This document shows, one piece after another, positions 56,437 to 64,000 of a DNA stretch of 64,000 nt. The notes beneath the pieces were generated by a model. That model saw only the letters and a program-made list of their open reading frames with translations. It had not been told where the DNA came from and did not search any database. Origin of the DNA: Thermophagus sp052400625. GTDB lineage: Bacteria; Bacteroidota; Bacteroidia; Bacteroidales; Marinilabiliaceae. The DNA lies in NCBI GenBank assembly GCA_052400625.1, contig JBQTGH010000010.1; one strand, 5' to 3'. The position numbers and the translations under genes are program-made. The stretch's first letter is position 1, and every line of letters starts with the position of its first letter.

Positions 56437-58035
56437 ATGAGCAATCAATTATCGAATATAAAAGTTTTCAACAAGCGCAGGGCATTCTGTTTTATAACTT
56501 TTTGTCTTGCTACGATATGTGTTTCATTTACACCAGTTGTCGGTCAGGAGAAGCCCAATATTATATTTATTCTGGCAGATGATTTGAGCTACAGGGATTT
56601 GAGTGTATTTGGGCAAGAGCGCTATCAGACACCCAATATAGATAAGTTAGCCACAGAAGGGATTCGTTTTACACAGGCTTATTCTGCAGCACCGGCATGT
56701 GCCCCGTCACGGTGCAGTCTTTTAACCGGATTGCACACAGGACATTCTTCTGTAAGAATGAATTCCAGCGCCAGAGGTCAGGATAATTTGAAAGATTCAG
56801 ATATAACCATTGCCGAAGTTTTAAAAACCGCAGGATACAATACCGCATTTACAGGTAAATGGGGTATTGGTCTTCCCGGAACCGAAGGAGTTCCCTACAA
56901 GCAAGGGTTTGATTACAGTTATGGATATTATGATCAAACCAGGGCCCATACATACATACCTGATTATTTAAGAGAAAACGAAAAGAAGATTTTCTTTCCG
57001 GAGAATAAGGGATTTGATATGATGAGGCGTTATGATTATGAGGATAACAAGCCACAAAACACCTATGATGCAAATGGCAGATTATGCATTGATGAGCTGA
57101 AAGATCCTTATGGCTATGTTTACTCAGAAAATAAAATAAAAGAAGCAGCTTTCAATTTTCTTAGAAAGAATAGTCCTGATCAGAGTGGTAATCCGTTTTT
57201 TCTTTATTATGCAACTCAGTTACCTCATGGGCCGGTGATTGTGGATGATTTGGCCGAGATGAATCAACCGGATAGTGTTTTGCAATTATCCCGGGAATGG
57301 GGTGCAATGGTATTGAAGTTAGATCGTTTCGTGGGAGAACTAGTTGAAGAGTTAAAAGAACTTGGTGTATATGAAAATACAGTGATCTTTTTTGCCTCAG
57401 ACAATGGTTATTCCATGTGTGGTTATACTGACAGGGGGAATGGTCCTGACTGGCCTGATGATCCCTGGTTGAGAAATAAAGGCCCTTTTTCCGGCGGAAA
57501 ATTTTCCACTCTTGAAGGAGGATGCAGAATTCCTTTTTTTGTTTCGTGGCCGCAGAATATTGCCTCCCGTGTTGAAAATGAACCTGTTTGGTTGCCAGAC
57601 TTTTTCCCTACTGCGATAGAGCTGGCAGGGCTTTCGGGTGATTCATTAAGATCCGATGGGCACACCCTTCTTCCCTTGCTAAAAAACAATTCATCCGGGT
57701 TTGAGAAACATCCCTACCTCTATTTCTCCAGAGGAAGGGAACAGGCATTGAGAATGGGGCCCTGGAAAGCTTATCGGAAAACTCCGGAGCATGAAACCAG
57801 ATTATATCTAATTGAGGAAGATACTTATACAGAGCGAGATCTTTCAGGGTTATATCCTGAGATTGTAAAAAAGGCAGAAGCTATCATGACAGTTGAACAT
57901 GAACCTCATGCTTGGTATTGGAATCCGGAAGAAACCAGAGATCAATATAATGAGAAGAAAGAGAAAGCTCGTAAATCAAATAATGTTTTGCCAGCTTTTC
58001 GCCCAAACGGGATTGCGAAATTACCTTGGGAATAA
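56437..58035 (+). CDS. S1 sulfatase, resembling S1_16 4-O-sulfatases
   Basis: A 532-residue exported sulfatase (signal ending TPVVGQ). The formylglycine Cys88 lies in ACAPSRCSLLTGLHTGHSSVR. The block GKWGIGLPGTEG, then QGFDYSYGYYDQTRAHTYIPDYL resembles the S1_16 group, known members of which remove 4-O-sulfate from galactose or N-acetylgalactosamine; this placement is from memory of the family pattern. FFASDNGYSMCGY and KGPFSGGKFSTLEGG complete the active site. Length is normal. Its specificity would fit a galactose-containing polymer. Confidence 0.9.
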   Translation: MSNQLSNIKVFNKRRAFCFITFCLATICVSFTPVVGQEKPNIIFILADDLSYRDLSVFGQERYQTPNIDKLATEGIRFTQAYSAAPACAPSRCSLLTGLHTGHSSVRMNSSARGQDNLKDSDITIAEVLKTAGYNTAFTGKWGIGLPGTEGVPYKQGFDYSYGYYDQTRAHTYIPDYLRENEKKIFFPENKGFDMMRRYDYEDNKPQNTYDANGRLCIDELKDPYGYVYSENKIKEAAFNFLRKNSPDQSGNPFFLYYATQLPHGPVIVDDLAEMNQPDSVLQLSREWGAMVLKLDRFVGELVEELKELGVYENTVIFFASDNGYSMCGYTDRGNGPDWPDDPWLRNKGPFSGGKFSTLEGGCRIPFFVSWPQNIASRVENEPVWLPDFFPTAIELAGLSGDSLRSDGHTLLPLLKNNSSGFEKHPYLYFSRGREQALRMGPWKAYRKTPEHETRLYLIEEDTYTERDLSGLYPEIVKKAEAIMTVEHEPHAWYWNPEETRDQYNEKKEKARKSNNVLPAFRPNGIAKLPWE

Positions 58036-58087
58036 TGTACAAGGCCTGTTTATTTAGAAATCATCTTTAACCTTTCAAAATAATGAT

Positions 58088-59959
58088 ATGAAGAATTTAA
58101 TTTTTGTTTTAATCTGTTGTGTTTTTCCATTATCTGTTTTTTCTCAAAACCTTGTCACTTATGACTGGCCTACCGGAGAGGGGGAGGCTTTTTTGTCTGA
58201 TAAATATGTTGTGACTCTTGAGCAAAACGGAGAGGTTTTTAATTCTGAGGTGATTATGTCACATTCCAAAGATGATGAAATACCCGATTTTGCCAGTGAA
58301 TTCAGGGGAGGAAGAACCTTTAACTGGTCTATGTTTTCGGCGAATTATGATGCACCCGTAACTGTGACCATCGATAAAATTTTTGGAGAAGGAGCAGAGA
58401 AAATTGAAATAGTACCTTCTCCTTATGATATAACATTTGATTCAAATGAAGAAAAAACCTCCGTTACATTTACCCTGAATAGCCCCCGATATGTTAGTGT
58501 GAATTTTATCTCTGAGGACAATAAACAAACCAGTGATGGAGTCGTTAAGCACATGCTAATGTTGTTTGCTGAAGGGCTTGAAACCAGAATCCCCAATAAA
58601 AACAGTCCCAATGTACATGTGTATTCAGAAAGCTCAACCGGAGCAGACTTATCAGCAGCCCCGATTATTTATTTTCCGGCCGGATTTCATGATTTGTCGC
58701 GAACATTTGGGGATGTCAGTAATATGGGAAGTATTATTACTGATGATAAGCAAATTTATTTTGAGGGAGGAGCTTATGTCCATGGACGCATTGCGAAATC
58801 GGAAGGTAATAATGTGATGATTTATGGACGGGGAGTGCTGTCCGGACGTGACTTCAAATGGTCAAAAAGACTGGATTTTAATGGTGGAGAACTTGGTGTT
58901 GATTCATATCCTGCTAATGAAGCACACATTGATGTAAGTGGAAATAATAATTCAATAGAAGGAATTATTGTATGCGATGGTGCCGGACATGGTGTTAATA
59001 TGGGATACCAATCAACCTATCGTAATGTTAAGTATTGGGGGTGGCATCCCAATAATGATGGTTTCCGGCCCTGGGGAGATAATAATGTAATTGATCAGTG
59101 TTTTATTCGCGCCTGTGATGATGCATTATATAATAAAGGCTTGACTGTTACCAATACCATTTTTTGGCAAGGTTTTAATGGTTCTGTGCTTTGTTTGGGA
59201 TGGGATGGTAATTACGATACAGAAAACAGTGTTTTAGAGAATAATTATATCATTTACCCCGAGTGGAGAGGTTTGGGAAATAATAATGGCATTATTATGT
59301 CACAAATAGATTATGATATGATAGGGGAAAACGTAGTGGTGAAAAATCTGTTTGTAGATGGCAATATACCAGCATTGGTAAATTTGCACAATATTTCGAG
59401 GAAGATTGATGTTAATGATTACACACTCCCAACAGATTACAGAAATTCAGTAGGGCGTATTTCTAATATAAAGTTGGAGAATGTTTATGTTTATGGTGAA
59501 CAGGTTAGTTTTAACGGGAATAGTTTTCTTCAGACCTCTTATTCTTCAAAAAGCCTGATTCTGGGGTCAGAGCTGGACAATGGAGATGTTTATCTGATTA
59601 GTGATGTAGGTTTCAAAAATGTTGTGATTAACGGAAATTGTATTTCCGGGGATAATAAGGAAGAATATTTCAATATTGATGAAGCAACAACCAGTAGCAT
59701 TATATTTTCAGGGTGTGATACGGATACTAAAATAAATGAAATAAATAATAGTAACAGACATGTTTTATTTCCAATGCCCGTGCAAAATACTTTGTTTATT
59801 CGGAATGCCAAACCCGGCTCCCTTATAGAAGTATTTGATGTTTCAGGAAAGCTGGTGATAAGCGAAAGTGGCAGTCAGATAAATTTAGGTTTTCTGGAAC
59901 CGGGAGTTTATTTTGTTAAAGTTGAGGGTTTAAGTGTTTACAAGGTGCTAAAGGAATGA
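58088..59959 (+). CDS. GH49-like beta-helix protein with T9SS sorting domain
   Basis: The 623-residue product has a signal peptide (SVFSQ), an Ig-like part (about 20-165, ending MLMLFAEGLETRIP), and a beta-helix (about 180-540; YFPAGFHDLS, YGRGVLSGRDF, LCLGWDGN) with candidate Asp324 (NNDG) and Asp344-Asp345 (ACDDALY). A short type A sorting domain ends the protein (about 555-623; VLFPMPVQNTLFI, LEPGVYFVKVEG). It is closest in layout to the gene at 35863. It is the last enzyme gene before the sensor and is followed by a strong terminator. Confidence 0.8.
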   Translation: MKNLIFVLICCVFPLSVFSQNLVTYDWPTGEGEAFLSDKYVVTLEQNGEVFNSEVIMSHSKDDEIPDFASEFRGGRTFNWSMFSANYDAPVTVTIDKIFGEGAEKIEIVPSPYDITFDSNEEKTSVTFTLNSPRYVSVNFISEDNKQTSDGVVKHMLMLFAEGLETRIPNKNSPNVHVYSESSTGADLSAAPIIYFPAGFHDLSRTFGDVSNMGSIITDDKQIYFEGGAYVHGRIAKSEGNNVMIYGRGVLSGRDFKWSKRLDFNGGELGVDSYPANEAHIDVSGNNNSIEGIIVCDGAGHGVNMGYQSTYRNVKYWGWHPNNDGFRPWGDNNVIDQCFIRACDDALYNKGLTVTNTIFWQGFNGSVLCLGWDGNYDTENSVLENNYIIYPEWRGLGNNNGIIMSQIDYDMIGENVVVKNLFVDGNIPALVNLHNISRKIDVNDYTLPTDYRNSVGRISNIKLENVYVYGEQVSFNGNSFLQTSYSSKSLILGSELDNGDVYLISDVGFKNVVINGNCISGDNKEEYFNIDEATTSSIIFSGCDTDTKINEINNSNRHVLFPMPVQNTLFIRNAKPGSLIEVFDVSGKLVISESGSQINLGFLEPGVYFVKVEGLSVYKVLKE

Positions 59960-59984
59960 ACCTTTTCGCTTAATTATATATAAA

Positions 59985-60024
59985 AATTGGCTGTCTGAAT
60001 TTTATTTGGACAGCCAATTTTTTG
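59985..60024 (+). terminator. Intrinsic terminator at the end of the enzyme cluster
   Basis: AATTGGCTGTC (59985-59995) pairs with GACAGCCAATT (60009-60019), then T-rich sequence. It separates the last GH49-like gene from the hybrid sensor. Confidence 0.9.
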
Positions 60025-60230
60025 GTAAAGATATAGGTTTTGAGTCATTTATGTTTGTTTTAAAAATTATTTAAAGGACAAGGGTAGATTCAATGTTTGT
60101 TTTTTGTGGATTTAAGTAAAATTGAATAGTTTTAACACTTGAATAAAGAGCAGATTTTTATTCGGATTTAATGATTCTTTTGACAGGGATTGTTGTGAAT
60201 GTTTTGATGTTTTTCTTGTGAGGTAGGAAT

Positions 60231-63200
60231 ATGATGAAAATGACTTCAGTTAAAACCCATAGCTTTTTTCTTTTTGTTTTTTTTGTTTTTGGATTTATTC
60301 AAAATATCCATGGGCAAAATTATCAGCGGTTCAGGCACATTACAATAAATGATGGTTTGGCCCATACCGATGCTCTGTGTTTTGAACAAGATGACAAAGG
60401 ATTTATTTGGATTGGGACAAATTCCGGTTTGCAGCGTTATGACGGTTATGATCTGGAACTTTTTTTTAATCGGCAAGCTCCTAATGACCAGGTGTACAAT
60501 AACCGGATAACTGCTCTGGCTGAGATGAATGATTATTTGTGGATAGGGACAGAAGGAGGTATCCACTGTTTAAACTTAAAAAAACAAAAATTTGTTTCAC
60601 TTCAAATCAATGATTCAACAGGATTGTCCAGCACAAAGCCGGTCTCAGAAATTATCATTCTTGACCAATCTATCTGGTTTATTGCGGGAAGAAATTTGTT
60701 GAAAGCGGATTTCGATGCGGGAACAAATATTTTGGAGGTAAAGAACCCTCTAAATCTAAGTGGGATTTTAAATTCAGGATTCCCACCCATTGAAGTTGTT
60801 TCTTTTACCAATGATGATAGTGGAAATTTATGGATCGGAACAACCCAGGGAGTGCTTTATTATGATCTTGCATCCAGAAACAGTATGTTAATTCAGCGGC
60901 TGAATTCTCCGAAACTGGAGGGAAATCTGGGAGCAATTGTTGATATTGAATATAAAGAGGATCTATTGTGGGTGCTTGCCCAGAATAAGATATTTTCATT
61001 GACCTTAGATGAAGCGATTAGAGGAGAAACTCCTATACATACTGTTTTAGATATTAATCAATTAAGAAGCAGATTGTCCTCATCGGAAATGTTGGAAATT
61101 TCGGCCTTTTATGTGGATACACAGAAAAATTTGTGGGCTTCTACTCCCCGTGGGCTTGTTTTTGTACGGGATCCTTTGTCCGAAAACCCCATGGTCGAAG
61201 TATTGAAGAAATCGCCCTATTTTGAATATACTTTGGAATCAGATCATATATCTTCAATTTTTGAGGATCAAAAAAAGTGCTTATGGGTTGGAACCTGGGG
61301 TGGAGGGGTTAATATACTTGACCTGGAACAAAAAAAGTTTAATCTGGTGAAGTATAAAGGTTATAAAAACGGGAGTTTTTTTCCTGGAAATAATTTTGTC
61401 AGAGCTGTTGTGGAGGATGAGAATAAAATGATCTGGATTGGAACAAAGAATAATGGTATTTTAATTTTTGATCCCAGTCAAGAGAAAGTATTTAATCAAT
61501 ACAACGGCATTGAAATCAATGAAAGGATATGTAACCGCAGCATCCGGTCTCTGGCATCCATTCCCGGAGCCATTCTTATTGGAACTCTTCATGGACTGAG
61601 TGTTTTTGATCTATCAACGGGAGCAGTAAAATCCATAACCTATAATCCTGATGATTCAGAGACTATTCCGCCATTTGCCATATATAGCTTAGCTATTGAT
61701 TCACATAAAAATATTTGGGCCGGAAGTTGGGGGGGTGGATTATTTAAAATCAGACTTTTCGATGATTTTACTTTGGAATCAATAGAAGTATACAATGAAG
61801 CGCATCCGGACTTTAAAACCAGTTCTAATACCATCCCATTCGTTTTTGTGGACAGTTCGAAAAATGAGATTCTTGCCTCTTCCAGTCATGGACTGAATAG
61901 AATATGGCTTGATCAGCAAGGTGATGTTAAAAGAATAGGTTACTATAGGAGTAATGAAAGCTCAACATCGTTATCAAGTGAGTACGTCTGGCCAATTGTA
62001 AAAGAAAATGATTCCACCTATTGGCTGGGTACTTTAGGAGGAGGCCTTAACAGGGTGATTCTCCGGAATGAATTTGATGATTTCGGACATGGACAATATA
62101 CTGCTTCGGCTTTTGGAAGCTCCCAAGGCCTGCCAGGGAATGATGTGGAAAGTCTAATTAGAGATAATGATGGCTTTCTGTGGATTGGAGGAAGTGGACT
62201 ATCTAGATTTAACCCAAAAGATTCTTCTTTCTGGCACTTTGATGCTAGAGATGGACTCCAAAGTGATGGTTTTAAAATCGGGGCTGCTCAAAAGGGGTCA
62301 GACGGAACCCTCTATTTTGGGGGGATTAAGGGATTGAATTATTTTATCCCTCAATTGATTGAGAAAAATGATATTCAAGCAGATGTAATTATTTCCAGAT
62401 TAGAGGTTAAGGGAGATTTGGTGATGCCGGATAGAAAAAATAATGGACAAGTTATTTTGGATGAAGACATCTCATTTAAGGACAAAATAAAGTTAAATTA
62501 TCAGCAAAATGATTTTCGTTTGCATCTGTCATCAGGCCATTATGCTAATCCACAAAAGTGTAAATTTCGCTACAGTCTGAAAGGATTTGATGAGGGTTGG
62601 AACATTGTTTCCGGAGAATATCCCGTAATTAATTATACTAATCTGAGGTATGGAGAATACGATTTAAAAATTCAGGCTTCCAATAATGATGGGGTTTGGA
62701 GTGAAGACCTTGCAAGTCTTGGTATAACAATAACGCCACCATGGTGGATGAGTACCGGAGCTTATATTGGATATGTTGTAATTTATCTCTTCGTTATGTG
62801 GGTTATTTATTACTATCTATCCCGATTGGTGAAAATGAAAAATAACATTAAGCTAATAGAAGCGAAGGAGCAAAAGAATGAGGAAATCAATAAAATGAAG
62901 ATTCAGTTTTTTACTAATATTTCTCATGAATTTAAAACCCCTCTTTCTCTTATTCTCACTCCTGTTGAACGTATGCTTTCTCAAGAATTGGGGCGTTCTG
63001 AACAAAGAAGGCTGCTTTCGATTGTTGCCAATAATTCTCAGAGATTATTAAATTTAATCACTGAATTAATTGATTTTAGGAAAGCAGAAGGAGGCGACTT
63101 AAGATTGAGAGCTAAAAAGCAGGAGTTTATTGGATTTCTCAAAAATATAACTGATTCATTTTCTGAAAACTCCAAAGTGAAAAATATCGCTTTTGATGTA

Positions 63201-64000
63201 GATAGCAGGAAGGAAGAGGAACTTTGGTTTGACGGGGAGAAAATGATTAAAATCATCACGAACCTTTTATCCAATGCTTTTAAGTTTACTCCGGAGGGAG
63301 GAAATATTAACGTGACTGTATTCAGAGGAAGGATTGATGCATTAAAGCCGACTTTTGAGAATTATTTTTTTGAAAAAAGTCCCTATCCCTCCTCTCAATA
63401 TTTATTTCTCAAAGTGTCCGACAACGGAATCGGTATTTCTGAAGGATCCATAAAAAAGATTTTTCAGCGTTACTATCAGGTGTCTGATTCCGGGAATAAC
63501 CATTTAGGTTCCGGTATTGGGTTGGCTTTGGTAAAAAGTCTTGTTTTTCTTCATAAGGGATTGGTATTTGTTAGTAGTGAACGGGAAAAAGGAACCGAGT
63601 TTGTTGTTGGGTTTCCCGTTGGAAGTGAACATCTTGCAGAAAGTGAGGTTATAGACGATTCTATTTCTGCTGATTATCCTCAATCTGTTTCAGGAATTTC
63701 TGCAGTTTCAAATGACCTTGAGGAGGATTACATCCATGAAGAGGGTAATGACGAGAAGCCGTTTTTGCTGATTGTTGAAGATAATGTTGATTTAAGGGGT
63801 ATGTTAAGGGATTCATTTAAAGATGAATACCAAGTGAAAGAGGCTGGAAATGGTGAAGAGGCTCTAAATATTATAAAAGAGGATTTGCCAGACTTGATTA
63901 TTTCCGATCTAATGATGCCGGTGATGGATGGAATGACCTTGCTAAAGAATATTCGGGCGGACATTAATATGAGTCATTTACCAGTTATTGTTCTCACTGC
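60231..64000 (+). CDS. Hybrid two-component system sensor, cut by window end
   Basis: The frame is open from ATG 60231 (or 60234/60240) to the window edge, about 1256 codons. After a signal peptide (FIQNIHGQ) come repeats of the two-propeller sensor (GFIWIGTNSGLQRYDG, NYLWIGT-type blocks such as CLWVGTWGGGVN and MIWIGTKNNGI), a Y_Y_Y domain (about 740-830), one TM helix (about 842-864), a HisKA with His899 in FFTNISHEFKTPLSL, an HATPase (NLLSNAFKFTP, DNGIGIS, GSGIGLALVK), and the start of a receiver with Asp1226 (ISDLMMPVMDG). An AraC-type DNA-binding domain would be expected beyond the edge. Such sensors bind oligosaccharides in the periplasm and switch on the neighbouring PUL. Confidence 0.95.
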   Translation, partial: MMKMTSVKTHSFFLFVFFVFGFIQNIHGQNYQRFRHITINDGLAHTDALCFEQDDKGFIWIGTNSGLQRYDGYDLELFFNRQAPNDQVYNNRITALAEMNDYLWIGTEGGIHCLNLKKQKFVSLQINDSTGLSSTKPVSEIIILDQSIWFIAGRNLLKADFDAGTNILEVKNPLNLSGILNSGFPPIEVVSFTNDDSGNLWIGTTQGVLYYDLASRNSMLIQRLNSPKLEGNLGAIVDIEYKEDLLWVLAQNKIFSLTLDEAIRGETPIHTVLDINQLRSRLSSSEMLEISAFYVDTQKNLWASTPRGLVFVRDPLSENPMVEVLKKSPYFEYTLESDHISSIFEDQKKCLWVGTWGGGVNILDLEQKKFNLVKYKGYKNGSFFPGNNFVRAVVEDENKMIWIGTKNNGILIFDPSQEKVFNQYNGIEINERICNRSIRSLASIPGAILIGTLHGLSVFDLSTGAVKSITYNPDDSETIPPFAIYSLAIDSHKNIWAGSWGGGLFKIRLFDDFTLESIEVYNEAHPDFKTSSNTIPFVFVDSSKNEILASSSHGLNRIWLDQQGDVKRIGYYRSNESSTSLSSEYVWPIVKENDSTYWLGTLGGGLNRVILRNEFDDFGHGQYTASAFGSSQGLPGNDVESLIRDNDGFLWIGGSGLSRFNPKDSSFWHFDARDGLQSDGFKIGAAQKGSDGTLYFGGIKGLNYFIPQLIEKNDIQADVIISRLEVKGDLVMPDRKNNGQVILDEDISFKDKIKLNYQQNDFRLHLSSGHYANPQKCKFRYSLKGFDEGWNIVSGEYPVINYTNLRYGEYDLKIQASNNDGVWSEDLASLGITITPPWWMSTGAYIGYVVIYLFVMWVIYYYLSRLVKMKNNIKLIEAKEQKNEEINKMKIQFFTNISHEFKTPLSLILTPVERMLSQELGRSEQRRLLSIVANNSQRLLNLITELIDFRKAEGGDLRLRAKKQEFIGFLKNITDSFSENSKVKNIAFDVDSRKEEELWFDGEKMIKIITNLLSNAFKFTPEGGNINVTVFRGRIDALKPTFENYFFEKSPYPSSQYLFLKVSDNGIGISEGSIKKIFQRYYQVSDSGNNHLGSGIGLALVKSLVFLHKGLVFVSSEREKGTEFVVGFPVGSEHLAESEVIDDSISADYPQSVSGISAVSNDLEEDYIHEEGNDEKPFLLIVEDNVDLRGMLRDSFKDEYQVKEAGNGEEALNIIKEDLPDLIISDLMMPVMDGMTLLKNIRADINMSHLPVIVLT

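Noticed and set aside
56364..56582. 72-codon frame before the sulfatase at 56437
   Set aside because: It overlaps the sulfatase signal-peptide region in another frame and has no motif.

Overview
This is a low-GC stretch of a Bacteroidota chromosome, most likely from a marine or sediment member of the Marinilabiliales/Prolixibacteraceae type. The grounds are: type IX secretion (T9SS) C-terminal sorting domains on several enzymes, a hybrid two-component sensor of the PUL-controlling kind, seven S1 sulfatases, many GH43-fold enzymes, and small hypothetical families typical of Bacteroidota. The genus is an inference.

Layout. (a) 1-6.2 kb: one hypothetical gene; a 21-nt piece resembling a tRNA 3' end followed by a terminator-like hairpin (possible attachment-site scar); a small HTH-like gene; a conserved Bacteroidota hypothetical coupled to a small membrane protein; a group IIC intron sitting 4 nt after a terminator stem; and a minus-strand holin-like plus GH108-type muramidase pair (phage-derived lysis module). 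(b) 6.4-8.3 kb: a Schlafen/AlbA_2 ATP-binding regulator with six 12-bp in-frame repeats, then the decayed C-terminal end of a related gene with the same repeats. (c) 8.3-10.5 kb: no convincing gene, but direct and inverted repeats and short hairpins. (d) 10.5-60 kb: one long sulfated-polysaccharide utilisation locus, almost all on the + strand. (e) 60.2-64 kb: a hybrid two-component system sensor cut by the window end.

The locus encodes a GH27, a GH2, eight GH43-fold proteins (one with all three catalytic carboxylates lost), five beta-helix proteins that I assign to a GH49-like group from an Ig-like N-terminal part and an Asp...Asp-Asp active-site pattern (one is divergent), seven sulfatases, a LamG-DUF1080 protein, a Kelch protein, a Tat-exported aldo/keto reductase, two nucleoside-hydrolase-like proteins (one fused to GH43), a CBM6-like protein, a small Ig-like lipoprotein, a chemoreceptor and a minus-strand one-TM candidate regulator. 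No SusC/SusD pair is in the window. Nearly every enzyme has a signal peptide or lipobox, so breakdown probably occurs at the cell surface and in the periplasm: T9SS-exported beta-helix enzymes cut or bind the chain outside, lipoprotein and periplasmic sulfatases strip sulfate, and GH43, GH2 and GH27 enzymes trim side chains and oligosaccharides. The mix (GH43, GH27, GH2, many sulfatases) fits a sulfated galactose/pentose-rich algal polysaccharide, but the substrate is not fixed by sequence alone.

Most interesting points: the GH43 pseudoenzyme beside an active close relative; the same nucleoside-hydrolase-like and GH43 modules occurring once fused and once as separate neighbours; the GH49-like expansion; the absence of SusC/D; and the embedded chemoreceptor and membrane-bound HTH regulator.
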